Source: Podocnemis expansa
Taxonomy: Eukaryota > Chordata > Testudines > Podocnemididae
Direction of reading: 5' to 3'
NCBI GenBank assembly: GCA_007922195.1
Contig: ML682024.1
Location: forward strand, 5,714,273-5,778,272
DNA length: 64,000 bases
Below the pieces are notes generated by a model, which made no database searches, was not told the DNA's origin, and saw only the letters and a program-made list of their open reading frames with translations. Each line of letters begins with the position of its first letter. Within the stretch, counting starts at the first letter, position 1. Below are positions 12,701 through 24,721 of the stretch, one piece after another. A program made the translations under genes and the position numbers.

Positions 12701-13619
12701 GGGTCTTGTGTGGGCTCCAGCCACCCCAAAAAGCAAATTCCCTCACAACATCACCTTTTCATCCAGCTTTGCAAGGCCCAGCCCTCCCTCTACTCCCTGA
12801 TCCCCCCCGCCCCAGCTTTCAAGACTCACATTCCTGCCTCCCCAGGTCTGTGCTGCAGGGTGAGGGGGCTCCCTTGCACTGCCCTCCCCCCACAAAGCAA
12901 TAATTCTGTCCCAGCAGCCTCCTGACTATAGGGAGCAGCCCCCCATAGTGTGACCAACTTCCTTTGACCCTCAAGGCACCTGTAGACCCCTAACACCCAG
13001 ACATGGATTGGCCCTCCACATGTGCCAGCAGGACCCAGCCCCCCCCCCCCCGGCGGGGGGGGGGGGGCGCCACCCACCTCCGCCAAGGGGGGGGCTGAGG
13101 GCCAGCCAGGCCACGTACCCCACTGCTCCCCTACATCATTCTTCCATCTACCCCCCATCCCCCATCTTCCAGTCATCTGTACATTCATCCACCCAACCCT
13201 CCATCCGTCTGTTCTTCCTTACAGCCTAACCAATCCTCCAGTCCATCCCCCCACCATCCTTTCAACTGTCCATCCTTTCAGTCACCTTCCCCTTCATGCA
13301 CCCCCCCAACCTGCCACTCCACACATCTCCCCACCACCTCCACGGAGTGCACATTCTCAGCCTCCCCCACACCCCATCATTCAACTCTGGTGCTATGCAG
13401 GACAGTCCCACCTGGACCCCTGGTCCCACCGGACACACTGGGGCTGGGGGCTGAGCTGCTCGGGGGGGGGGGGGTTGTTGCGCTTTTGTTGCTATTTCTT
13501 TTCCCTCCCCTGTTATCTGCCCCCACTGTGTTCCATCCCCCCCCCCAGCCCCAACCTGGGGGTGGGGGGGTCTGGAGTCTGCATGATCAGCCAGGCCGGG
13601 AGATGCAGCATGAAATAAA
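9729..13619 (+). other. KCNC3 3' UTR with two candidate poly(A) signals
   Basis: No further coding exon is seen after the KCNC3 stop. Canonical AATAAA hexamers lie at 12317-12322 and 13614-13619, either of which could end the transcript. The stretch at about 10195-10520 is a degenerate CTGTCCNTGTACATGCC-like tandem tract. Runs of G or C longer than 8 bases are frequent and likely to be error-prone in assembly. Assigning the whole stretch to the UTR is inference; no transcript evidence is available here. Confidence 0.5.
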
Positions 13620-13635
13620 TGGATCCTTTTCATTT

Positions 13636-16010
13636 AAACCTTTCAACCCCCCGTCTCCAGCGCCTAATTCCGACCGGCTGGGGGCGGGGAGACTCGGGGG
13701 CACTCCCCTATGGCACCAGGGACACAGGGACTGGAGCCAGCACCTCCCTCCCTGGGGCAGGATCAGAAGGGCCCAGTCTCTTGGACCTCAGTCCTAGCCA
13801 CGCCCCAAACCTAGGAACCCCCAAACACCCCCAACCCCACCCCAGCAAGCGATATGGGGGCCTAGAGAACACAGGGTTGGGGGGAAGCCCAGGGCTGAGC
13901 TAGCAAAGGCTGTGGGTCAGGATTGAGTAGCACCAGCAGGGCTGTGGGGAGCCCAAGGCTGGGTGAGAGAGAGACTGGATCAGGGAGGCTGCCCCCCCAG
14001 GTTAATGTGACACCATCCTTCTTCCCTTGCTCCCATGCTCATCCAACCCCATCAGCTTCTTTCTGCCAGTGAATTAATTTCAAGCACTTAATTAGGTTCC
14101 ATCCCTGCAGATGCCTCGAACATTTGGGGGGGGGGGGTAGAAGCTCTGGTCTCCTGTCCCAGCCCTGGCACGTGAAAGCCAGACCCATGCCAGGCACACA
14201 GCTCAACCACGCACTGGCTGCTCACAGCTGGGCATGCTGCAGCATCCAGCAGGACTCAGGGTCAGGTACCTAGACCCCCAACCTGTCCAGCTCCCTGCCT
14301 GTACCCCATGAGGACAGGGTATCTCCAAGCCAGCCTGGGCCCAGATGGGAAGCATCATCCCAACTCTGATGGAAACTAGCCCTCCAACCTCCCCCCAGTA
14401 GCCTTGAGCCAACAGTCTGATCACAGCTCAAACCATCAGCCAGGCAGAAACAGTACAAACCCTCGGTACCAGGACAGAGGAAGAGAAATCGAGTCCTGAC
14501 TCCCCACTGTAACCACCAGATTCCCACTCCCCTCCCAGAGCTAGGAGACAGCCCATAAGTCCTAGCATCCAGCCCCTCCTCCTCACACCCTGGAGCTGAG
14601 GATAGGACCCTCAGGCGTCTAGGCAGGGGAATTCTGCCAGCATTGCATTTTCACTCTATTTCAGTCTTTCCAGACCCACTTTTTCTCATTCACAGCTAAT
14701 TAATTCTCTTGGCCCATTGGGCAGGTGGTGGTAATGAGCTTGCAGTGCTCAGCTGGGGGAGAGGGTTGCTGCCTTCATTTCCTGCCCCTCCATTTTCCTG
14801 CACAAACACAATGAGCCCCCTGAGATAGGGTTAATTGGTAGCGCCTGCCTGCCCAGCCCTGGGCTCCCTTCCCAGCTCTACCAGTGCCCCTCATTCCCAT
14901 GACTAGGCCCTGGGTTCCCCATCTCCACAGCAGGAGCTGGGGTGGGGTCCCCAAGGGTTCCAGAGTCCCCTCTTCCTCTGCAGGCCACCACGGCAGCCAG
15001 CATGGCTGGTGGCAGTGCTGGGATGTCAAGAATGGGTGGAGGAGCTGGAGCCAAAGTCAATATTGGGCAGTAACAGCAGCTGGGCTTTGGAGCCTCACAT
15101 GGACAGACTCATCCCTCTTCTGACAGGACATGGAAGGATGGGGAAGGACCAGAAAGAGTTCACCCAGAACAGCTGCTGGGAGAGCAGGGGGCTGAGAATG
15201 AGATGTGCTAGCAGGTGGGAGGGTGGGGGGAGAGACAATGACTGCAGACTATTCCAGGTAGTTCCCCCCATCCCCGTGAGCGGGGAGCAGCTGGCCATGC
15301 TGCGCCTACCACTATAAATAGGTTGCATCCCAGGAGGAGCACAGCCGGTTATGTAAAGGAGCTGCCAGCAGGGCCGCATGGCCAGAAATAGCCCTCACTG
15401 GGGTGCATGCATGACCTGGATTCTCATTGGGGGGGGGGGGCGCGAATTAATCCAGGTTCCTCCCCCCACCTCCACCCCCACCAACCAGACCCACAATGGC
15501 TCCAACTGGGAAATTCTGGAACCTTGGAGTCTGGGTCATCTTTGCCCCCTGATGGGGGGGGGAGAACCCTCCCCAACTCCTGCAGCAGACACACCTCTCC
15601 CCAGCCATGAAGCCCCATCTCTCTGAAGAGGGAGAAGGACATGGGCCTGTGATCTGGGAGCACATTCACTTCATGGGATGGGGCTGGCGCCCCTAGAGAG
15701 GAAATCCATGGAAGGTCCCACCACCATTCTGCTGTTCACCACCACACATGGACAAGGAGAGGCTGCACCTGCCCCTCAACACAGAAGCTAACAACTCCTG
15801 TTTAGCTGATGTTCAGAGCAGCTGAGGCCAGCTAAGCCTGGCAGGACAGGGGCCTCCCACTGCCGGGGGCCACAGGAGTCTGGGTGCCCAAGCCTCCCCT
15901 TTGCTGTAATCCACCAGGCCCCCACTCCCCTGTGAGAACCAGAGAGAGCAGCCAGGAGTCCGTGCTCCTTGCCCCCACATTACTAACCATCCAAACAGAT
16001 TTGGTAAACA
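13636..16010. other. Intergenic stretch between the convergent KCNC3 and TBC1D17 genes; nothing recognised
   Basis: I found no splice-bounded open frames with family resemblance on either strand and no clear repeat. Short open frames here are the by-product of a GC-rich, stop-poor composition. Human places several genes (for example NUP62, ATF5 and VRK3) between KCNC3 and TBC1D17; none of them is seen here. Confidence 0.5.
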
Positions 16011-16013
16011 CTT

Positions 16014-16019
16014 TTTAAT
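16014..16019 (-). promoter_or_regulatory. Candidate ATTAAA poly(A) signal of TBC1D17
   Basis: On the minus strand ATTAAA lies about 700 bases past the TBC1D17 stop. It is the only good hexamer I see before the gene-free stretch. It is the common variant, not AATAAA. Confidence 0.4.
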
Positions 16020-16714
16020 GTGCATTACAAAGGAAGCAGGGAGAGACGGGTCAGGCCTCCATCCCCAGGGAAGCAACTTAGGTACCCCAGAACAATTGAG
16101 TTAGTTTCCTCAGCCATATTATCAGGGGGTGTCACTGGTTGGGGGCCCAGAAACACCCCACCCCCCCAGTTTTGGTACCTCACAGATGGCAGCAAGATAT
16201 GATAGAAATAGAGGGGGCCACAGTGCCCTCCCCACCCTTCACATCAGGATTAGGCACCTGGGGCTGTCAAAGTGCCCCATCTGCCCCCCCAGCCCAGGCT
16301 TGGCCCCACCTGCCACTATGTCAGCTCAGTGCCCCATAAAGACTGGGGTGTCAATCCCAGCTCTGGAAGGTAGAGGGAGCCTGGCTGAGCTGGGCAATAG
16401 TGTCTGAAGGACTTCCCCGCTCCTGATTCCCTGCACAGAGCCAGAAAGAGAACCCAAAAGTCCAGATCCCTAGTAGGACAACCTGGCAGTCCAGTCCCTC
16501 TGTACTGAGGAAGGGGAGGCAACAGTAGGTGGGGTAGGCTGGTGCTCAATAAGACCCCACTGGGTAGAACAGAGATGAAGAATGACCTTCCACTGGGGGA
16601 GCTGATCTGCACCTTGTACCCCAATGCACGCTGGGATCCCCCAGCAGAGTCCCCTCCCCCCAACCCCTGCCCCTATTAAAGTGCTAATGTGAAGAGGCAG
16701 CGCCAGTGGGTGGG

Positions 16715-19700
16715 TCAGAGCTCAGGGCTCAGCGCTGCGGGGGTCTCTTCAGGGGGCAGGATCTCAATACTGCTGTCGGGCTGGAGGGGCAAGACAGTGG
16801 CTGGCAGCTCCAGCTCCGGGGCCTTGGCGGATGAGGGGGGCTGGGGGGAATTGGTCGTGTCACTGCCGGAGCTGCCCCCCATGTCTCCCCCCAGCCCCAG
16901 CAGCTCCTGTACGTTCCGCGGCAGCTCCTGTGGGGAGAGTGAGGTCACTAGGGTTAGGGGAAGGGAACCCATCCCTCTAGGGGGCGCCAGCTCCAACCAG
17001 TCATGGGGCAGGGTCTGGGACATAGGACTAGCAAGGTCTGAGAGGGGAACTCACCAGGCTGGCTGCAAGCTGTTGGTACAGTGCCTCAGCCCGACACAGC
17101 GTTTCTTCCACACTCATCTTCATCGTCAGCTCATTGATGTGCTGGGGGGGGGGGAAGGATGTTTATTAGGTATATTGTGATAGCCCCCAAGATCCCATAG
17201 CACCAGTGAGGTGGTGGTAGGTGTATTAATGCCTGAAGAACAAGGGATTGAGATGTTGGGGGTCTCAGGGTAGGTGGAATGGAGCCAGAGGGATCTCACC
17301 TTGAGGATCTCATTGAAGCCAAACCCCGAGGTCATGAGGGTCTCCCGCTCTGCATCCAGGATCCCACAGGCCACCAGCAGGTGGAAGTTGGGGCAGGGCA
17401 GTCTCGTCCACAGCACCTGGGGTGACAAGGTCAGAAATGGGAGGGTGGCCTGACCCTGCAAGACAAACTCCCAAGGAGCTTCCCACTGCAACCCCCACTC
17501 CTCCCCACACAGTCCCTCCTCCACATACCCAGGGGTTACGCCCAAACATCCCCCACCCGGACCCCCTGGAACATGGCCACGCCCCACAGGGATGCACAGC
17601 TCCCCAGCATTCCCCAGCACACACCCCACCTCCCAGCGCCTCCCCATGCCTCCAAATTGCTGACCTCCCAGAGCTGCAACACATCAGCAAAGGCGAATTC
17701 CCGCTTGAACCAGATCAGGAGCCAGCGGAAGCAGAAGCACAAGGAGCCGGATTCCTTCGATTCTGGGGGAGACCAAAGGGGTGTCAATGAGGGAAGTTAC
17801 CCCATTCGAGACCAGGCAAGGAGGGACTGGCTGGAAGCTGTTTGGGGAAGGGGGTGTGCTGGCTGGCTCTCATCTAGCCCCAGGGATCCCCAAGCAAGAG
17901 GCCTCGGGTGAGGGCAGTTACCTGGCAGGGGCCTGGGGGAGGGGAGTTACCCACTGAAGAATGAGGCAGTTACCTGGCCGGGGGGGGGGGGGGGAGTTAC
18001 CCAGGAAGTCGCAGAGCTGTGGGTCCAGCAGGCGCAGGATCAGGCCCAGCTGCCCCAGCTGCCGTTTCATGCTCTCCTGGCTCTCCTCGAAGTTGCGGTG
18101 CTGCAGAAAGACAGTGGGTCAGGAGAGCCCCCCCACACACGCCCTGTGCCCCATACCAGCACTCTAGAGGAGCACCACAGAACAGCTGAGTGACAGGACC
18201 CTGTGACACGCTGCACCCTTGTAGTGGGATCTGTGCATCATTCACATTACGGTGTAACTGTGCATGGTCCAACGTGAAGCATATTGTGTGCAGGGTTTAA
18301 GATGCCCCTGACACATTGGACATCACCACTATGGTGGCAGGTTCCCTGCAATGCCACATACGGACAGATGGGGAAGTGTGGAAGTGCAGGGTCATGTCCC
18401 CAAGTGTGTATCCCACATGGCTTGAATAGCTGCACACAAACGGAGTCATGTCTCCATGCCAGTGCAGGCAACAACAGCTTGGCCTGAGCACCTGGGAGCA
18501 CTTTGGCACAAGTGGAAAGAATCCCACCCATCCCTGGACATGTCTGGTCACTTGACTCCAGGGATGTGGAGGGTGGCAAGAAAACATGGTAAAAGAAGGA
18601 CGTGCCTTTGTCTGGGGTCCCTCCTGGAATCCATCTGCTAAGCAACCCCCAAACTGGTTGCAGGATCCAACACAACTGGCCAGTGGGGGGAGCCAATGTC
18701 ACAGAAAGGGACTGGAACATTAACCCCGGTCAGCATGAATCACCTTTTATTTAAACATGATAAACTCCGGAGCTTATTGGTAATGCTTCAAATTCTACCC
18801 CTCTGCCCTACGGTCACTTCAAAGCTGACTCAGACAGAGCTGGTGCAGATCAGTTTCTTTGATAAGCTGACGGAGGAGTTCCAAAGGGGCAGCCATGTTA
18901 GTCTAGTTCGGTAAAACAAACAATGGGTCCTGTGGCATTCAAAGACTAACGTATTTATTGAAAGAGCTTTCATGGAAGCAACTTCCACTTCGTTAGATGC
19001 TTTGAAGATTGGGGATCTTACAGAATGGGAGGAAATAAATGCAGGGAAATCATGGGAACAGGTCACACTGTAACAGCAAATCAAAGTCGTAAAGATTCAA
19101 ACACTAGGGAACAGCATATAAGGCAGGGGTCTCAAACACACGACCTGCATGCGGTCCCTAAAGCTATTTCCTGCAGCCCATAATGACACTATTTTTACTG
19201 ATATTTGCAATACTGTTGTATGAAAAGGTTTCAGTGGTGCGGCCCTTGGGCTAACATATGAGTCCTCATGCAGCCCTTGTAGTGATTTGAGTTTGAGACC
19301 CCTGATATAGAGGAAGATGAGATCAAATTACCTGTTGTAATGAGAGAAAAATCTAAAGTCTCTATTAAGCCCTGAAGCAATGCAATCAAATCTGCAAATA
19401 AATTCAATCTCTGCAGTTTTTCTCTGAAGCCTTAATCCAGCATTCATCTGTCTGAGCACTGCAATTATTAAATCGTCAATAGAGTGATCAGGAAAATTGA
19501 AATGCTGACCCGCTGGTCTTAAATTGTTGTGATTTTTGATGTCAGATTTGTGCCCATATATGCTTTTGCACAGACTGTCTTGTTTGTCCAATATATAAGG
19601 CAGAAGGCATTTCTGGCACATGATGGCATAAAGCACATTGGTGGATGAGCAGGTGAATGAGTTTTTGATGGTTTAATTAGGTCCTGTACTAGTGTCTTTT

Positions 19701-22700
19701 GTACACATATGTGGGGAAAGTTGGCAGTGTGGTTTGTTGAGACAGACCTCTTCTCACTTACAGACAGCCCCCCAACTGTAAGCTGTTCCTCACCAGCAAC
19801 TACAGACCTAACAACAGAGCCATTAAAGTAGGCACATATCCCTGCAATAAATCATGCTCTCAAAGAGAAGCAATTGAGATCAAATTTATTTTGAAATTTG
19901 ACTGCATTGCTTCAGGACTTAATAGGGACTTTGGATTTTTCTCTCATTACAACAGATGATTTGACCTCATCTTTCTCTATATGCTGTTCCATAGTGTTTG
20001 AATCTTTACAATTGCTTTGATTTACAGTTCCAGTGTGACCTGTTCCCATGACTTACACTTCCCTGCATTTATTTCCTCCCATTCTGTAAGTTCCTCCATC
20101 TTCAAAGTGTCTGGTAAAGTGGCATTTTGCCCCATGAAAGCTCATGTAATAGATTTTATTAGTCTTTAAGTGCCACAGGAGCCTTTGTTTGTTTGACAGA
20201 CACGTGCAAATGAGCTGGTTGAGTACAGCGGGCAGCACCAAAACCTGTAAGGCAGCAGTTCCCAGAGTTGTAGCTGGGACTGGAGGTCTGGCCAGAGGGC
20301 TCCTCCACTGGGCATGGGACCAACTGACTCCCCACAGGAAGCTGGGCTGAGCTGATCCAGGGGTGCTAGGTCACTCAGCAGAACAAGGTAAGTCAACGCC
20401 CAGAAGTAGGGAATTGGGGGTGACATGCCTGCATCCCAGTCCAGATTGAAGGAGGGGAACATGACATACCCCCATAGGATCCCAGGAAGTCCAGCCTCTC
20501 AACCCCCCCACACTAAGGGCACATGCCCCCTCAGTACCTCTCAACTCACCACCAACTCCATGAAGCCAGCAAAGCACCAGAAGGCATCAACCTCATTCTG
20601 AGTGATGTAGAGGATGGGGGACAGCAGGTCGCTCATGCCCTGCACATAGCCTGGAGAAGAGGGGCAAAGGGGTTACAGAGTGGGCACCAAGGGGGCAAGG
20701 CCCCAGCTGCCCAGTCCACCCCTCCATCTAGCCAGGGTGAGATTGCAGTAGGTCCTAGACACCCGCCCCCCATGCCCACTCTCACCCAGGTCGAAATTGT
20801 ACATGCAGTAGGTCAGGAGCACATCATGTAGCAGACTGAGCGCTGGGTTCTCGCTGCCGTGGTAGAACTTGTTGCTGCGGTCGGTGCGGCTTACGTCCCG
20901 CTCTGCAATGCACCAGGGGAAGGAGTGTGTTTAGGCAGTACTGCACAAAGAGGAGGTGGGGGGAGATATGGGGCAGGGGGAGCTCTGTGGTAAGGGACCT
21001 TGCGGGGGGGGGGGGCAACAAAGTGGGACTTTCCTGCAATGCTTTTACAAACCCTGGGTGTGCCTCTTTCTGGACATTGCTTGGGTCCCATCGCTGTAGG
21101 GCTGAGCAGGGTAAAAACTTGCCAGCTCACCAAGGATGCCAGTGCCAAGGGAGCTGTAAACTCAGAATGGCCCAGCCTAGAGAAGGGGGATGGGACTGGA
21201 AGAAGCCCGATACTAATGGGACACTGATGGTGGCCACCCAGGGCTAGCCTGACCTCACAGGCCTGCAACAGGGGGACTAGGCTAGGCTAACACTGGCAGC
21301 TATGGGGGGGGGACGGGGACCATCACAGAGCAGTGGAGGGTCACAGCAAAGTTATCAGACCTAGGGAGCACTGTTCGCTCTAAGCTGTGCACATGTGTGC
21401 ACGCACACAGGTCATGAAATCCACGCACACAACAAAATAAAGTGTGCACAAAAAAATTCAATAGTGCTAATATTGGTGCTCACAAAGAAATTTTTTTGCA
21501 CACACAGCCTACAAATAATTAGAGGGAACATTGCTAGGGAGACCCCTGGCGATGGGACAAGGAGAGATCCTGAATGATCAGTGGGGCCATGCCTAGGGAT
21601 GAGGCCATGGGGCAGGCCAAGGGCACGACTGACCAATGAGACTACGGTAGCCACGCAGCAGTGAGTTCCGCCGTTCCTGCTCCTCGCTGACTGACTTCCA
21701 CTGTAGCTTCATGCGGAAATACTCGTCCCTGGGGCCAGGAGAGCAGAGGGTGAGGGGAGCCCAGCCCACAGCCCACCCCATGGTTCTGCCAGTGCCCCTC
21801 ACTCCCAAACCAAAGCCCCCTACCAGCTTAGCTCACCTCATAGTTCTGCCCGTGCCCCTCACTCCCGACCTGCAGCCCCAGTGGGGTACTCACGTTCTGC
21901 AGCGGGCGTGCGCCCTGTTCTCCTCGCTGCTTTTCTCCCAGCCATAGTAACCTAGCAGGAACTTCCAGGCCTCTTTGCGAAGAGTGGGGCTCAGGCCCTG
22001 AGGACAGAGGTGCTGCAGTGAGGCCTGGAGAGAAGCCACAGCTCCTGGGGTGCAGAGAGTCCTGTGACCTCCAGGGAGAGACACTGTTCAACAGGCCCCA
22101 CTCGCTTTCCCCCATGGAGCCCTCCCCCACCCACCCCCAGCGCAGTCCTCCACCCCCAAGTCCAGGTCTCCCCTACAGCAGTGTTTCCCAATCAGTGTAA
22201 CATTGGGTCTGAACAAGTGTGCCATGTTTTTTGAAAAACTACTCAAAGAGCTCTGGATTGGCTCATGAAGATTCACGAGTTCGTTTGGAAACTATACAGT
22301 GGTGTGCCTCAAATTAATTAAAGGTAGCAAGGTGTGCCATAGCAGAGAAAATGTTGGGAACCACCACCCTGGAGACCAGCTCTCACCCCTGCAAAAATCC
22401 TCCTCTTGAGCTCATCCACACGGGTGATGCGCCCCTCAGGGTCCAGGTGCTGCTCCCACTCCTGCTCCATCACCGGGGCCTCCCGGTGCACAATGGGTCG
22501 TGGCCCCAGCTGGGCCTGCTGTGGGTGAGAGTGGGGTCATGGGCAGGATAGGAGAGACACCGCCAGCATGCACCAGGCATACACCCCCCCCTCCCCCCGG
22601 GAACAACCCACATGGCCAGCTCTGCCCTCATATAGCCTCCACCCATCCCAACAAGGGACTGAACAGGCATGAGCACGAACCCCTTACACAAAAGGACCCA

Positions 22701-24721
22701 TTGAGGTGGTGCCCAACCCCCACACAAACACAGAGACCTGATGGGCAGGGTTCTCCACAGCACAGCCCAAGGGATAGAGACACTCACACAGGTGATAACC
22801 TCAAAACCCGGCTCATCCTCCAAGCTGGTGGCTGCTTCGCCTGAAGGCCTCAGGGGGGCTCCGTCCTCGTGATGCAAGGCCCCGCGGAAAAAGCTGGTGA
22901 CTTTGGAAAAACCCCCGAAGGTGGCAGTATACGGGTCCTGCAGGAAACGCTGCGGGGGGGGAAGGGAAGGGAAGGGAATCTCCACAATGGTTGGGCAGAG
23001 AACCCAGGAATCCTGACTCCCAGTCCCCACTCCCAGTTCTACTACCTCTCTATCCCTCCCACTTCTGTCCCGAGTGGGGTGGGGGCTCATGGCTGAGTGG
23101 GGCAGCTCCACTGGCCAGGACCCAGGTTGGACTTGCATAGGGCCCAGGCAGGGGGACCCTGCCAGGGCCTGGGGAACTCACCGACACCGGGTTGGAAGTG
23201 TTCTCATCAAAGAGCTGTAGCTCCTCGAAGGCATGTGACAGCGCATATGAGTCAGGACTGTACACCAAGTAGAGCCGCGAGTCCTTGGGGGAGCTGCCAG
23301 GGGATGTGGGGGGCAGTGTCAACACCCTCAATTACCCCAGCCTTGCTACTGCCCCCTCCATCCACCAGAGACCCTCCATCTGATGAGCCCTGTCCTAGCT
23401 CCCCCAGCTTGCCCCTCATACAGCCAGTTTCTCAGAACCCACGGCAGTGCTCCACCCCTATCCGGCAAGCTGTCCCCAGCTGTGCCCTACCTCCAACACT
23501 CCCAGCTGCACACTCCTTACAATGGTGCCCTGCCTCTGCCCCAACCTCCACCCCTAGCAACAACAACAACATCCTCCCACCCACTCACATGGCCAAGATG
23601 AGGTACTTGCAGAGGGCTCGCAGCAGGGCCTTGGTACCGCCATGGTGGAAGTACAGGGCAGGCAAGGACCCGCCGTCCCGGCTGATGAAGATCAAGTATG
23701 ACCAGCCCAGGCCTCGCTTGCTCCTGCGGATCGACTGCAGCTCTGAGAGGCTGAGTGAGAAGGCCCACTGCGCCTGGGGGCTAGGCTGGGGAACGGGGAC
23801 TGCGCAGGGAGGGAAGCAGGTCAGGGCACCTGCCTGCCCCAGCCCCTGCCCCTCTGTGACCCAGCCAGTGGGCCCCCTGCCTCCAAAGCTACACCACCAA
23901 TTCCCCCAGCTGCTCCCACCAGCCACTCTACACCCAAAAACCTCCTCCCCTGCCTGAGGAACCCCCAAGTATCTCCCAGGAGAAAACTCGCTCAAGATTG
24001 TTACCCAGAGGCTCCTCCCGTGGCCAGGTCCTCACGGTGCTGATGACAGCCCAGTCTGGCTCGTAGCCAGGATCGAAAATCTCCTCCTCAGCTGCACCAG
24101 GCAGGGGCTCCTGCAGGGCACACAAGGTGTTACGAGGAGCAGGGAAGACAGGGCTGTGGGGAATGGGGAGCCACTCACTTTCTTGGAGAAAACAATCTGG
24201 GGGGCATCACCAGCTTCCTCCACCGGTGTCCACTGCAGCAGAGTATCAGAGCCCTGCAGACAGGGGGTGCAGTGAGAGCCCTGCTGTACCACACATGCCC
24301 ACCCCACAGCTTGCTGCTCACCCCACCCTACCCTCCAGCTCCACAGTGCCCCTCACTCCCGCCCCACAGCCCCCGGCCACCTTCTCCACGATGCGGATGA
24401 CCCCAGGGAGAAGCGAATCGTGGTCTGGGTGTCGCTTGGCGCTCGTGTGCAGGAAGACGCCGTCCTTCTCGAAGACCACCTGGGAGGCAGTAGAGGAAAA
24501 TGACATAGGGGGGTCGGGTGGCCCGGTCCTCACCCCCCACAGTGCAGAAGGGGGGCCCGAGCCCCTGGCCCAGTTCTGAACCCACGCAGCGCCCCAGCCC
24601 CGCCCCCACCTACCTACCCCTACCCGAGCCCGTCCCCCAGCCCTACCCCCTTACTGCGCCCCCGGCCCCCCCCAACGCCGCCCCCTCAACCCCCTCTCAC
24701 CCTGCAACCCTCCGACTCCAT
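16715..24721 (-). CDS. TBC1D17: TBC1D17, Rab GTPase-activating protein
   Basis: Seventeen exons join in phase to 648 residues, the length of the human protein: 24721-24701, 24479-24381, 24253-24179, 24110-24005, 23799-23589, 23293-23182, 22949-22788, 22515-22387, 21997-21894, 21728-21634, 20902-20786, 20650-20550, 18100-18001, 17762-17665, 17416-17300, 17141-17055, 16927-16715. The N-terminal half carries the DUF3548/Rab-binding region (VVFEKDGVFLHTSAKR, FDPGYEPDWAVISTV). The TBC domain starts near residue 306 (LRKEAWKFLLGYYGW). It has the Arg finger in IERDVSR (R377) and the Gln finger in YVQG (Q414), so catalysis should be intact. TBC1D17 accelerates GTP hydrolysis on Rab8/Rab5-class GTPases in endosomal recycling and autophagy. 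The gene is divergent from AKT1S1, as in mammals. Repeats occupy several introns. Confidence 0.97.
19124..19304. mobile_element. hAT-type MITE nested in the Penelope-like copy
   Basis: Perfect 14-base inverted ends CAGGGGTCTCAAAC and GTTTGAGACCCCTG bound 181 bases. The flanks ATATAAGG and ATATAGAG are a plausible 8-bp target duplication with two changes. It lies inside the inverted Penelope-like copy, so it inserted later than that element. Confidence 0.75.
19328..19640 (-). pseudogene. Penelope-like element GIY-YIG endonuclease remnant
   Basis: The minus-strand frame keeps the signature of the Penelope-like endonuclease C-terminus: MCQKCLLPYILDKQ, then YGHKSDIKNHN, GQHFNFPDHSIDDL, ETAEIEFICRF-like wording (here KTAEIEFICRFD) and SGLNRDF. 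The GIY and YIG core strands are altered, and the upstream reverse transcriptase is absent. It is a dead fragment of a mobile element and not a host gene. Confidence 0.75.
21369..21533. mobile_element. hAT-type MITE with perfect CTAGGGAG target duplication (TBC1D17 intron)
   Basis: CTAGGGAG occurs at 21361-21368 and again at 21534-21541. The 165-base element has inverted ends CACTGTTCGCTCTAA and CAATGTTCCCTCTAA (the latter read on the minus strand) and a body rich in TGTGCACA-like wording. There is no coding capacity. Confidence 0.85.
22179..22371. mobile_element. hAT-like MITE in TBC1D17 intron
   Basis: The element begins CAGTGTTTCCCAA and ends in TTGGGAACCACCACCCTG, giving CAG-type inverted ends of the hAT style (TTCCCAA/TTGGGAA). 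A matching target duplication was not clear. There is no coding capacity. Confidence 0.6.

Larger units (their letters stand above)
18888..20205. mobile_element. Two Penelope-like element copies in inverted, outward-facing arrangement (TBC1D17 intron)
   Basis: The left outer part (18888-19123) is mirrored by the right outer part (19985-20205). Both contain CCTGTGGCA, AAAGACTAA, GAGCTTTCATGG, TGGGAGGAAATAAATGCAGG and AACAGCATATA, in opposite orientation. The left copy reads on the minus strand and keeps a GIY-YIG remnant. The right copy reads on the plus strand; it starts around 19740 with upstream element sequence and is joined directly to its 3' end at about 19870, so it is internally deleted. 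A hAT MITE sits inside the left copy. Together they form an imperfect hairpin of about 1.3 kb in the intron between exons 12 and 13. Confidence 0.75.

Noticed and set aside
19328..19636. A host GIY-YIG nuclease gene in the TBC1D17 intron
   Set aside because: The frame is part of an inverted Penelope-like repeat with degraded catalytic strands and no intact upstream reverse transcriptase.
23097..23957. 286-aa plus-strand open frame over TBC1D17
   Set aside because: It is antisense to well-supported TBC1D17 exons and introns. It crosses their splice sites and has no homology signature.
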